Shown in pieces: positions 21,843 through 30,003 of a stretch of DNA of 33,950 nucleotides (positions are counted from its first letter, which is position 1; each line of letters begins with the position of its first letter). A model generated the notes under the pieces. That model saw only the letters and a list, made by a program, of their open reading frames with translations. It ran no database searches and was not told where the DNA came from. This DNA is from Streptomyces montanisoli (GTDB lineage Bacteria > Actinomycetota > Actinomycetes > Streptomycetales > Streptomycetaceae): NCBI RefSeq assembly GCF_017813245.1, contig NZ_JAGIQL010000067.1, positions 1 through 33,950 on the forward strand. The letters run 5' to 3'. Position numbers and translations under genes: made by a program.

Positions 21843-24020
21843 TCACGCCCCGGCTGCCACGTTCGTGTGGTGACCGGACGCCGGTTTCGTACCGATTCGC
21901 GACGGCGTGGCCACGGGGTCCGTTGCGAAACCGGTACCGGACCCCGTGGCATCCGCACCGGGCCCCGGGGCCGTCCGTGCGACGAGGCGGTGTGCCGCGC
22001 GCAGCCCCTCCGCCGTGGCGCGCACCGCGTTGAGCCCCGCCGTGCCCGTCACACCGCCGGCCGCCTCGAACACCACACCGGCCCGCCGCAGCGCCGCCCG
22101 GGCGTCGCGCTCCGGTTCCTGCCCTGCCGCGAGCACCACGTGGTCGGCGGCCACCAGGCGCCGCTCGCCCTCCGCGTCCCTGACCACCACGCCCTCGCGG
22201 GTGATCTCCTCGTACGCCACACCCACCAGGGTCCTGACGCCCGCCGCGCGCAGCTGAGACAGGGCGACCCAGCGCGTGCTGGGCCCGATGCCCGCGCCGA
22301 CCCTGCCGCCGCGCCGCATCAGTGTGACCTCGCGCGCCGGCGCGGCGGGCCGCACGGGCGCGGCGGAGCCTCCCGTGACCGCGTGCGAGGCGAGGAACTC
22401 GGCGGGCGTGGGCTCCTGCCCGTTGCCCGCGGTCAGCAGGTGCGCCAGGTCGACGGCGATGCCACCGCCGCCGATCACGGCGACCCTCGGCCCGAGCGTG
22501 TGCGGTGCGGCGAACGCCTGGGCGTAGTCGATGACATTCGGCAGCGCGGATCCCGGCAGTGCCGGCCGCACCGGCAGCACACCGCTGGCGAGCACCACGC
22601 CGTCGAACGTGCGCAGCAGCGCGGTGTCCTGCGGGCCGATGCGGTGGCCCAGGTGCAACGGGGCGCCGCGCTCGGCGAGTTCGGCGACGTGGTGGCGGAC
22701 GGTCCGGGCGAAGTCCGCCTTGCCGGGCACCTGGCCCGCCATCCGGAACTGGCCGCCGGGCTCGCACGCCGCCTCGAACACCTCGACGTCGTGACCGAGG
22801 TCGAGCAGCGTACGGGCGGCCTGGAGCCCGGCGATCCCGGCGCCGACGACGGCGTACCTCCGTCGCCCGCCACCGGCGGCGCCCCGGCCGAACTCCGCCT
22901 CGTACCCCGCGCGGGGGTTGACCAGGCAGGAGACACGCTCGGTGCCGAACGACCTGTCGATGCACGCCTCGTTGCAGGCGATGCAGAGGTCGACGGCGTC
23001 CGTCCTGCCCTCCCGCGACTTCGTGACGATCGCCGGGTCCGCGAGGAACGGGCGAGCCATCGCCACGAAGTCCACACCGCCGGCCGCGAGCACCTCCTCG
23101 GCGTGCGCCAGGCGGTTGAAGCGGTTGGACGCGATCACCGGCAGGTCGCCGCGGCCCGCCGCCACCAGCGCGCGCTTGACGTCCTTCGCGAACACCGCCC
23201 AGGTGCCGGGCGGCACCTGGGCCTGCACCGTCGGCACCGGCGACTCGTGCCAGCCGACGCCGACCGCGAGCGCGTCCGCGCCCGCCTCGGCGAGCGCCAC
23301 CGCGAGCGCGGCGGTGTCATCGGCCGGCGTGCCGCCCTCCACCAGGTCGGCGCCGGACATCCGGAACAGCACGGGGAAGCCGGGCACGGCCGCGCGCACG
23401 GCCCGCATCACCTCGACGGGGAAGCGCCGACGCCGCTGCGCGTCCCCGCCCCACTCGTCCTCGCGCAGGTTGGTCAGCGGGGCGGTGAACTGGTTGATCA
23501 GGTAGCCCTCCGAGCCCATCACCTCGACCGCGTCGAAGCCCAGCTCGCTGGCCGCCTCGGCGCCCCGCGCGAAGTCCGCGACCGTCCGCGCGATGTCGCC
23601 GGCGGTCATCTCCCTCGGCGTCGTGCGGGAGAACCTGCTGTACACGGCGGACGGCGCGAACGGCGCCCCGCCGTCGGTGCCCGCCACGCCGGGCAGCGCG
23701 TACCGCCCGGCGTGGAAGAGCTGCAGGGCGATCGTGCCGCCCGCCGCGTGCACCGCGGAAGCGGCGCTACGCAGCGCGGCCCGGTGGGAGGTGTCGCCCA
23801 CCACGCCGTAACCCGGGCCGCCGGCACCGGCGGGCGAGACCGCCGTGCCCCCGGTGACGATCAGCGCGGCGCCACCGCCGGCACGCTCCGCGTAGAACGC
23901 GGCGAGCGCCTCGCCGCCGTCCTCCAGGGCCTCCAGGTTGAGGTGCATGGCACCCATGACGATGCGGTGCGGCAGCCGCAGCGCCCCGATGGCACCGGGC
24001 CGGAAGACATGGTCGAACAC
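21843..24020 (-). CDS. 2,4-dienoyl-CoA-reductase-like Fe-S flavoprotein (AnsM-like)
   Basis: A 725-residue protein with an N-terminal old-yellow-enzyme barrel binding FMN (FDHVFRPGAIGALRLPHRIVMGAM; ALQLFHAGRYA; GFDAVEVMGSEGYLINQF). A 4Fe-4S site follows, made by Cys346, 349, 353 and 365 in CIACNEACIDRSF and CLVNP. The C-terminal FAD/NAD(P)H module has YAVVGAGIAGLQAARTL at 389 onward and PRVAVIGGGGIAVDLAHLL. This is the complete FadH architecture. It is about 45 residues longer than usual, ending in a low-complexity tail rich in Gly, Ala, Pro and Thr. GTG 24020 follows GAGAGG by eight bases. Its place after the ChcA-like gene matches AnsM/PlmM, thought to reduce a cyclohexadiene-carboxyl-CoA intermediate. 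Confidence 0.85.
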   Translation of the reverse strand: MFDHVFRPGAIGALRLPHRIVMGAMHLNLEALEDGGEALAAFYAERAGGGAALIVTGGTAVSPAGAGGPGYGVVGDTSHRAALRSAASAVHAAGGTIALQLFHAGRYALPGVAGTDGGAPFAPSAVYSRFSRTTPREMTAGDIARTVADFARGAEAASELGFDAVEVMGSEGYLINQFTAPLTNLREDEWGGDAQRRRRFPVEVMRAVRAAVPGFPVLFRMSGADLVEGGTPADDTAALAVALAEAGADALAVGVGWHESPVPTVQAQVPPGTWAVFAKDVKRALVAAGRGDLPVIASNRFNRLAHAEEVLAAGGVDFVAMARPFLADPAIVTKSREGRTDAVDLCIACNEACIDRSFGTERVSCLVNPRAGYEAEFGRGAAGGGRRRYAVVGAGIAGLQAARTLLDLGHDVEVFEAACEPGGQFRMAGQVPGKADFARTVRHHVAELAERGAPLHLGHRIGPQDTALLRTFDGVVLASGVLPVRPALPGSALPNVIDYAQAFAAPHTLGPRVAVIGGGGIAVDLAHLLTAGNGQEPTPAEFLASHAVTGGSAAPVRPAAPAREVTLMRRGGRVGAGIGPSTRWVALSQLRAAGVRTLVGVAYEEITREGVVVRDAEGERRLVAADHVVLAAGQEPERDARAALRRAGVVFEAAGGVTGTAGLNAVRATAEGLRAAHRLVARTAPGPGADATGSGTGFATDPVATPSRIGTKPASGHHTNVAAGA

Positions 24021-24059
24021 GTGCGATCCCTCTCCGAACGGACAGCTACTGCGCCGGTG

Positions 24060-24896
24060 TCATGCTTCCCGCGTGGGACGCGGCGGAAGCTGGAGCTCGG
24101 GGCCCGCGTCGGCGAAGAACGGCGGGGCGACGACGCTGAGACCGCCGTCGACGACCAGCGTCTGGCCCGTGATGTAGCCGGAACCCTCGCCCAGCAGGAA
24201 GTTGATGGTGTCCGCCACCTCCTGCACCGTGCCGGGCCGGTTCGCCGGGATGCGGTCGAGCACGCCCCGCATGTCCGGCATGCCCTTGACGTTGTAGAAG
24301 TACTCCAGCGAGTCCGAGTCGATCAGGCCGCCGTTGACCGCGTTCACGTTGATGCCGTACGGCGCGAACTCCACCGCCATGTACCGCACCCACGCCTCGA
24401 TGGCGGCCTTCATCGCGCCGAGCGTCGCGTACGTCGGGTACGCGCGGATCGAGCCGTACGAGGACATCGCGACGATCCTGCCGCCCTTGTCCATCAGCTT
24501 CACGGCCTCCTGCGCACCCAGCACGAAGGGGCGCAGGTTCATCGCGTACGACCGGTCGAGGTGGTGCGGGCCGACGTTCACGATGTTCTTGAACGCGCTG
24601 GCCGCGGCGTTGGAGACGAAGTTGTCCAGACGCCCGCAGCGCCGCGCCACCTCGTCGAACAGCGCCTGCACGCCCTCGGTGGTCTCGACGTCAGCCCGCA
24701 CCGCGAAGCCGTGTCCTCCGGCCTCCTCGATGTCGGCGACCGTCTTCTCCGCCAGGTCGGCGTTCTTCTTGTAGTTGACGGCGATCGTGCTGCCCTCGCG
24801 TGCCAGGGTGAGGGCCAGGGCACGGCCGATGCCGCGCGAGGCCCCCGTGATCAGCGAGACCCGCTCGCTCTTCCTGGCGTCCTGCGTGCCGCTCAT
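24060..24896 (-). CDS. chcA: Enoyl-reductase-type SDR, probable 1-cyclohexenylcarbonyl-CoA reductase
   Basis: The 278-residue SDR shows the cofactor motif TGASRGIG (17-24), SNAAAS, and an active site SSYGSIRAYPTYATLGAMKAA with Tyr156 and Lys163 separated by six residues. That Y-x6-K spacing is characteristic of enoyl reductases (FabI/FabL), not of ketoreductases (Y-x3-K). ChcA of S. collinus is an SDR of about this size that reduces 1-cyclohexenylcarbonyl-CoA with NADPH and serves several reduction steps of the shikimate-to-CHC pathway. The start overlaps the ACAD stop (ATGA, 24893-24896), showing an operon. The order EPSPS-like/ligase, ACAD, this gene, dienoyl reductase supports the assignment. 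Without the context, FabL-type enoyl-ACP reductase would be the alternative. Confidence 0.78.
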   Translation of the reverse strand: MSGTQDARKSERVSLITGASRGIGRALALTLAREGSTIAVNYKKNADLAEKTVADIEEAGGHGFAVRADVETTEGVQALFDEVARRCGRLDNFVSNAAASAFKNIVNVGPHHLDRSYAMNLRPFVLGAQEAVKLMDKGGRIVAMSSYGSIRAYPTYATLGAMKAAIEAWVRYMAVEFAPYGINVNAVNGGLIDSDSLEYFYNVKGMPDMRGVLDRIPANRPGTVQEVADTINFLLGEGSGYITGQTLVVDGGLSVVAPPFFADAGPELQLPPRPTREA

Positions 24897-26068
24897 CGGC
24901 CGGCCTCCTCGTTCCGCTCACCGGCCGCCTTCGCGCGCTGCAGCAGCTCGCGGAAGACGACCGCCTTCTGCACCTCGTTGGTGCCTTCCTCGAAGCGCTG
25001 GGCCCGGGCGTCCCGGTACACGCGCTCGATCTTCTGCGACTTCCAGTAGCCGAGGCCGCCGTGCACCTGGAGCGCCTTGTCGGTGACGTTCGTCAGCATC
25101 GTGACGGCGTGCATCTTCGCCATCGACGACTGCATCGACGCGTCGTCCGCGCCCTGCTCGAAGCGGCGTGCCGCGTGCAGCACGAGCTGCTTGGCCGCCT
25201 CGATGTCGGCCTGGTTCTCGGCCAGCATGAACTGGATGGCCTGCCGCTGTGTGAGCGATTTGCCGAACGTGACACGGCCCGACGCGTACTCGACGGCGAG
25301 CTGCTGCGCGCGCTCGGCCAGCCCGACGCAGCTCATCGCGACGGAGATGCGCGAAGGCGTCAGGAAGCCGCCGAGGAATACCTCGAGGCCCTCGCCCTCG
25401 GTGCCCAGCCTGTGGTCCACCGGGACGGGGGTGCGGTCGAACGTGAGCGACGCGTGGTCGGTGCCCGTGACGCCCATCGTGTTCGACGTGTCCTCGACGG
25501 TGACGCCCGCCGCCTCGCGCGGCACCAGCAGCGCGACCGTGCCCTCGTGGCCCGAGCTGCCCTCGACGCGCGCGGCCAGCAGGTAGTAGTCGCAGCGCAC
25601 GCCGAACGTGATCAGGTGCTTGCGGCCCGAGAGGTAGTACGTGTCGCCCTCGCGCACCACCGACGTGGTGATGTCGGCCCCCGTGCCGTTGCCCGGCTCG
25701 GTCAGCGTGAACGCGATCTTGATCTCGCCGGTGATCGACGGGATCACGAACCGCTTGCGCTGGTCCTCGCTCGCGTGGCCGTCCATGGAGCGCCAGATGC
25801 CGTTGACCACGTGCACGATCATCCGCACGGAGCCGTGCGAGCGGGAGAAGACCTCCATCAGCTCCATCCAGCGCGCGAAGCCGAGGCCCTGCCCGCCGTA
25901 CTCCTGCGGCGCGGCCACCCGCAGGAAGCCGAGCTCGTTCAGCTCGGCCCACAGCTCCTCCGGGACCTCCCCGGTCTCCTCGATGCGCTCGGCCCAGCGC
26001 TCGCCGGGCCCCTGGACCCACTGCTCCACCTGGGCCTTGAGCTGGTGGAAGCGCTCGTCGTCGGTCAT
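24893..26068 (-). CDS. Acyl-CoA dehydrogenase of the CHC-CoA cassette (AnsL-like)
   Basis: About 391 residues with standard ACAD elements: AAPQEYGGQGLGF, the flavin-contacting IAFTLTEPGNGTGADITTSV, YYLSGRKHLITFG, and the C-terminal LQVHGGLGYWKSQKIERVYRDARAQ then RFEEGTNEVQK, with the catalytic glutamate in EGT. It is active-site complete, unlike the ADGPDEV variant at 3652-4869. ATG 26068 (MTDDERFHQLK) is chosen since it begins the conserved helical domain; GTG 26128 would add an unconserved repeat-rich stretch. In the CHC route an ACAD-type enzyme is thought to introduce or shift a ring double bond of a cyclic acyl-CoA. That is inferred from cluster similarity. Confidence 0.83.
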   Translation of the reverse strand: MTDDERFHQLKAQVEQWVQGPGERWAERIEETGEVPEELWAELNELGFLRVAAPQEYGGQGLGFARWMELMEVFSRSHGSVRMIVHVVNGIWRSMDGHASEDQRKRFVIPSITGEIKIAFTLTEPGNGTGADITTSVVREGDTYYLSGRKHLITFGVRCDYYLLAARVEGSSGHEGTVALLVPREAAGVTVEDTSNTMGVTGTDHASLTFDRTPVPVDHRLGTEGEGLEVFLGGFLTPSRISVAMSCVGLAERAQQLAVEYASGRVTFGKSLTQRQAIQFMLAENQADIEAAKQLVLHAARRFEQGADDASMQSSMAKMHAVTMLTNVTDKALQVHGGLGYWKSQKIERVYRDARAQRFEEGTNEVQKAVVFRELLQRAKAAGERNEEAGR

Positions 26069-26114
26069 CTGCAGATTCTGCCTTCCGTCTTTCCCTGTGT
26101 GGTGCCCCGCCGTA

Positions 26115-26158
26115 CCTCGGCCGGGCACACGACCCGTCCTCGGCCGGGCACCTGACCC
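26115..26158. repeat. Near-perfect 21-bp tandem duplication between the fusion gene and the ACAD gene
   Basis: CCTCGGCCGGGCAC at 26115-26128 is repeated exactly at 26138-26151. With their shared GACCC ends the copies cover 26115-26135 and 26138-26158 with two mismatches and a 23-bp period. It lies 47 bp upstream of the ACAD start. It could be a regulator site inside the operon or a chance duplication. Confidence 0.85.
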
Positions 26159-26174
26159 ATCTCACGCATGAGCG

Positions 26175-26195
26175 GCCCGGGGACAAGCCCCGGGC
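26175..26195 (-). terminator. Intercistronic hairpin after the EPSPS-like/ligase fusion gene
   Basis: GCCCGGGG (26175-26182) and CCCCGGGC (26188-26195) form a perfect 8-bp stem with a five-base loop, 27 bp downstream of the fusion gene stop and 107 bp upstream of the ACAD start. There is no U-tract. It may be a partial terminator or an RNA-stability element that adjusts expression of the first gene relative to the rest. Confidence 0.5.
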
Positions 26196-26221
26196 ACACT
26201 CGCGCCGTCAGAGGGCATTGT

Positions 26222-29215
26222 CTACAGCTCGCCGTGCGGGCGCAGACCGCGGGCCCTGTCCCTGAGCGCGAACTTCTGGACCTTGCCGATGGGGTTGCGC
26301 GGCAGCACGTCGATCCGCTCCAGCCGCTCGGGCCAGTACTGCTTGGCCACCTGGTGCTCGTCCAGGTAGCGCTTCATCTCGTCGAACTCCAGCGCCGCGC
26401 CGTCCTTCAGGACGACGAACGCGCAGGCGCGCTCGCCGAGCCGCTCGTCGGGCATGGCCACGATCGCCACGTCCTCGACGGCGGGGTGGCCGAAGAGCAG
26501 CTGCTCCACCTCGGCGACGGGGATCTTCTCCCCGCCGCGGTTGACGACGTCCTTCACGCGCCCGGTGATCCGCAGGAACCCGGAGGCGTCGATGGTCGCC
26601 AGGTCGCCCGTGCGGTACCAGCCGTCCTCGGTGAACACCTCGGCGGTCAGGTCCGGGCGGTCCAGGTAGCCGTCGAAGACGGTGGGGGAGTGCAGCTCGA
26701 AGTTGCCCTCCTCACCGGGCGGCAGGACCAGGCCGTGGTCGTCGGTGATGCGCAACTCGATGCCGTCGAGCGCGCGGCCGTCGGAGCCCCACCGCTGGCC
26801 CGGCTCGTCGGCCGGCGCGGACAGCGCGCCGAGGCACGTCTCCGTGGTGCCGAACGCGCCGCACACGTCGGCGCCGAGCAGCCGTCCCGCGCGCTCGGCG
26901 AGGCCGCGCGGCACCTGGGCGCCGGTCGCCACGAAGATGCGCAGGTTGCGCGGCGTCTCGCCGCTCTCCTCGACGGCCTTGACCAGGTCGGAGAGGAACG
27001 GCGTGGCCGCCTGGACGAACGTCGCGCCGTGCTGGTTGAGCGACTGCAGCGCGCGCTTGGCGTCCCAGTCGGACTGCACGATCCCCGGCACGCCGAGCAC
27101 CATCGCCAGCACCATGCCGTACAGGAAGCCGGTCTGGTGCGCGAGCGGCGAGGGCACCCACACCGCGTCCCTCGCGCCGAGGCCGAGGTGCTTGACCTCC
27201 ATGGCGGCGGCGCGCACCAGGTTGCCCGTGGGCTGCGTGACGCCCTTCGGCTCGCCCGTCGTGCCGGACGTGAACAGCAGCTGCGCCGTCATGTCGGGCG
27301 TGGGCACGATCCGGTCGAGCGCCGCGTGGTCCACGGAGGTCTCGTCGAGCGCGGCGGCGAAGTCCCGCACGGACAGGCCCGTGGCGCCCGCCTCGGGCAG
27401 TCGCGCGGCGCCGCCGGTGGTGGACAGCACCAGCAGGTGCTCGAGGCCGGCGCGGTCCTCGTCGCAGAGGCCGAGCACCTCGTCGGCGGGCCGCCGCGAG
27501 CGGTACTCGTCGGCTGCCACCAGGACGCGCGCCTTGGAGCGGCGCAGCACGAACGCGACCTCGCGCTCACGGAAGAACGGGATGATCGGGCAGCACACCG
27601 CGCCGATCCGCAGGGCCGCCAGCGACAGCACCACGAACTCGATCCGGTTCGGCAGCTGGTAGGCGACGTTCTCGCCCGGGCGCACGCCGAGTTCGAGCAG
27701 CAGCGCCGCGGCGCGGTCCACGCGCTCCGACAGCTCGCTCCAGGTGACGACCTCGTCGTGGTCGGCCCGCACGTCCACCACGGCGGTGTCGTTGGGCCGC
27801 GAGGCGGCGCGCCGCCGCAGCCACTCCGGCAGCGTGACGGAGGCCGCCAGGTCGGGCCTGGTGACCTCGCGCTCCAGGCGGCGCGGCCTCGCCCTGCCGA
27901 CCGCGCCCGCACCCTCCTCGACCGACATCGGCACGCCGAGCGTGTTCATCGCGTCGAGGAACGTCGGGTACGAGATGCGGTAGGCGTTCGGGTAGGTCAG
28001 CGTGGACTGGCCGCGCGCCCGCGAGGACGCCACCGCGAGGGACATCAGGACCCGGTGGTCGTTGAACGACGAGAGCCTGGCGCCCACGAGGCCGCCGACG
28101 CCGCGCACCCGCAGGGTGTCACTCGTCAACTCCAGGTCGCCGCCCATGGAGTTGAGCTGAAGCATGGCCGCGGCGCGGTCCGACTCCTTGAGGCGGGTGT
28201 GCGCGATGTTGCGGAACACCGACTCGCCGTACGCGAACGTGCCGAGCGTGGAGAGGATCGGCAGCATGTCGGGCACGTCGCGGCAGTCGATGTCGACGCC
28301 CTTGAGCATCGGGCGGTCCTGCTGGATGCGCAGACCGCCCGCCGCCTCGTCGATCTCCATCGGCACGCCCATGGCGCGCGCGATGTCGAGGAAGTGGAAC
28401 TCGGGGTGGTCGGCCGGGCCGCCGTCCAGCGAGGTGATGCCGCGCAGCAGCACGTCGGAGGGGTGCAGCGCCGCGGCGGCCACACCGAACGCGGCCGAGC
28501 CGATGTCCGGAGGAAGCGTCAGCTCGACGGGGTGCGCCTCCTGTCCTGGCTCGATGTCGAAGCGGCGCCAGTCGTCGGAGACCGTGACCTCGAGGCCGAA
28601 CTGCCGCATCATCGCGACCGTCAGCTCCAGGTAGGTCCGCTCGTTCAGCTCGCCCTCCACCTCGATGGTGGTGTGGCCGGTGGCGAACGGCGCCAGCAGG
28701 ATCAGGCCGGAGATCCACTGCGAGAGCGTGCCCGCGATGCGCACGTGGCCGCCGGTGGGCCTGCGCCCCGTGACCTGGATCGGCGGGCAGTCGTCGGCCG
28801 ACTCGACCTGGACGCCCATCTGTTCGAGCGCGCGCAGCAGCGGGCCCACCGGCCTGCGCCTGAAGTACTTCTGCCCGGTCACCGCCACGTCGCGGTCGGA
28901 CAGCGACGCGAGCCCGATCATGAAGTACAGCGTGGTGCCTGAGCTGCCTGCGGACACGGAGGAACGGCGCGGCTTGTAGCGGCCGCCGAGTCCGTGCACG
29001 ACGAACGTGTCACCGTCGCGTGTGATCCGCACGCCGAGGCCCCGCAGGAGCTGCACGGTGTACTCGACGTGCCGGGCGTCCGACAGCCCGTGGACGCGGC
29101 TCTCGCCGTCGGCGAGTGACGCGAGGATCAGCGCGCGGTGCGCGTGGTACTTGGAGTTGGGGACGAGGACATCACCGGTGAGCTGGTGCTGGATCCCTTT
29201 GACGAGAAGGTGCAT
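26222..29215 (-). CDS. EPSP-synthase-like/acyl-CoA-ligase fusion, shikimate-derived CHC-CoA pathway (PlmJK-like)
   Basis: One uninterrupted 997-residue frame. Residues 1-430 have the EPSP synthase (AroA) fold: VPNSKYHAHRALILASLADG (Lys22, Arg27), SAGSSGTTLYFM, RRRPVGPLLRAL, LSQWISGLILLAPFA, PPDIGSAAF, RDVPDMLPILSTLGTFA, RLKESDRAAAM and SFNDHRVLM. After a linker (about 431-462), residues 463-997 form a complete acyl-CoA ligase: FTSGTTGEPKG (648-658), FGTTETC, WYRTGD (866-871), GGEKIPVAEVEQLL, and NPIGKVQKF with the catalytic lysine at 978. By eye, shikimate-side residues are largely kept, but the GTAxR arginine is Tyr and the PEP-binding lysine near the C-terminus (E. coli Lys411) is Ile. Enolpyruvyl transfer is therefore doubtful, and ring dehydration of a shikimate-type substrate plus CoA activation fits better. 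ATG 29215 is the conserved start. It is the first gene of the cassette. Confidence 0.87.
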   Translation of the reverse strand: MHLLVKGIQHQLTGDVLVPNSKYHAHRALILASLADGESRVHGLSDARHVEYTVQLLRGLGVRITRDGDTFVVHGLGGRYKPRRSSVSAGSSGTTLYFMIGLASLSDRDVAVTGQKYFRRRPVGPLLRALEQMGVQVESADDCPPIQVTGRRPTGGHVRIAGTLSQWISGLILLAPFATGHTTIEVEGELNERTYLELTVAMMRQFGLEVTVSDDWRRFDIEPGQEAHPVELTLPPDIGSAAFGVAAAALHPSDVLLRGITSLDGGPADHPEFHFLDIARAMGVPMEIDEAAGGLRIQQDRPMLKGVDIDCRDVPDMLPILSTLGTFAYGESVFRNIAHTRLKESDRAAAMLQLNSMGGDLELTSDTLRVRGVGGLVGARLSSFNDHRVLMSLAVASSRARGQSTLTYPNAYRISYPTFLDAMNTLGVPMSVEEGAGAVGRARPRRLEREVTRPDLAASVTLPEWLRRRAASRPNDTAVVDVRADHDEVVTWSELSERVDRAAALLLELGVRPGENVAYQLPNRIEFVVLSLAALRIGAVCCPIIPFFREREVAFVLRRSKARVLVAADEYRSRRPADEVLGLCDEDRAGLEHLLVLSTTGGAARLPEAGATGLSVRDFAAALDETSVDHAALDRIVPTPDMTAQLLFTSGTTGEPKGVTQPTGNLVRAAAMEVKHLGLGARDAVWVPSPLAHQTGFLYGMVLAMVLGVPGIVQSDWDAKRALQSLNQHGATFVQAATPFLSDLVKAVEESGETPRNLRIFVATGAQVPRGLAERAGRLLGADVCGAFGTTETCLGALSAPADEPGQRWGSDGRALDGIELRITDDHGLVLPPGEEGNFELHSPTVFDGYLDRPDLTAEVFTEDGWYRTGDLATIDASGFLRITGRVKDVVNRGGEKIPVAEVEQLLFGHPAVEDVAIVAMPDERLGERACAFVVLKDGAALEFDEMKRYLDEHQVAKQYWPERLERIDVLPRNPIGKVQKFALRDRARGLRPHGEL

Positions 29216-30003
29216 GGGGGCTTGCTACTCCCTGGCCAGGCGGGCGCACCGGGCCACGGACGCCGGGTCGGGGCGGCGGCGGCGTGCCGGCGCGAAGGCG
29301 CCAGGGCACGACGGGCACGGCCCCGGCCGCTGGGGCCGTGGCTCGGTGATGGAACCGTCCTTGAGACGGCGGTGATTACGTTGTGGAAGCTGGTGCCTGC
29401 AGGCGTGCGGCATCGCCGGTCGGACCGGGGTGCGGTCCTCACCGGGGACGACGGCCGGCCTGCGGGCGGATACGCGGGCACGGGCAAGACCGTATCGCGA
29501 AGTGGCGTGAGCGCCGGGAGAGCGCCCACGGGGGTCAGTCACTCCGCGCGGATCGCGGCATCCGATGACGCGTGGAACAGATCGGACGGCTGTCATGGCG
29601 CGGGGCCCGAGCGGTGGGGCCCTCCGGTCGTGGCAGGAGCCGAGGTGCGCTCGTGCGGCCCGAGTCGGGGCGCACGGGGAGGAGCGTCCGGATGACGAGC
29701 CCGCGCTGAGCCACGCCGCGAAGGCGGTGGTCCTGCTGGAAGTGCTCGGTCATATGAGCTTTATATCAATGCCCGGTACACGCATGCAGCTGACCCCGTT
29801 CGAGTGAGACGGGCTCCGGGCGGTGACCGTTCCCCCTTACCGCGCACACCTCGGTGGTGTGGCGGACGCCACGCTCGCCGGCGGCGCCGTCTCAGCCACC
29901 GGACGGCCGGACGGGGTCACGCGGGGCCGCCCGCGCCCATCACCGTTCAAGGAAAGCCGCCTTACGAAGTCGGTGCCCCGATGCGCCGGGTGAGGCCCCG
30001 CGC
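29216..30003. other. Long non-coding region upstream of the CHC cassette
   Basis: No frame here has convincing codon usage or recognisable content. It holds a perfect 9-bp hairpin, CACGGCCCC-GGCCGCT-GGGGCCGTG (29316-29340), about 100 bp upstream of the fusion gene start. It also contains an A/T-rich island around 29750-29778 (CATATGAGCTTTATATCAAT), unusual for this genome and possibly a promoter or protein-binding region, and a small hairpin CACACC-TCGGT-GGTGTG (29845-29861). The part near 30003 is the downstream flank of the ROK gene. Promoters for the cassette are expected here but no hexamer pair is clear. Confidence 0.5.
29316..29340. promoter_or_regulatory. Hairpin in the 5' leader of the EPSPS-like/ligase gene
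   Basis: A perfect 9-bp stem with a seven-base loop, 101-125 bp upstream of the ATG at 29215. If the transcript starts further upstream, it could act as an attenuator or structured leader. No peptide or riboswitch family was recognised. Confidence 0.45.

Noticed and set aside
21789..25049. 1086-codon open frame on the plus strand
   Set aside because: It lies antisense to the FadH-like, SDR and ACAD genes. It is rich in Arg/His/Gly/Val with no domain motifs, a typical GC-rich antisense shadow.
26168..28942. 924-codon open frame on the plus strand opposite the fusion gene
   Set aside because: The minus strand carries clear EPSPS and ligase motifs throughout; the plus frame has only composition-driven low-complexity sequence.
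26222..29215. Housekeeping aroA of the shikimate pathway
   Set aside because: PEP-side residues are changed, the protein is fused to a CoA ligase, and the neighbours are acyl-CoA enzymes, so a true EPSP synthase is unlikely.
29535..29753. 72-codon minus-strand ORF in the long non-coding region
   Set aside because: No recognisable motif, poor ribosome site, low-complexity Arg/Pro-rich sequence. An 80-codon plus ORF at 29565-29807 was rejected for the same reasons.
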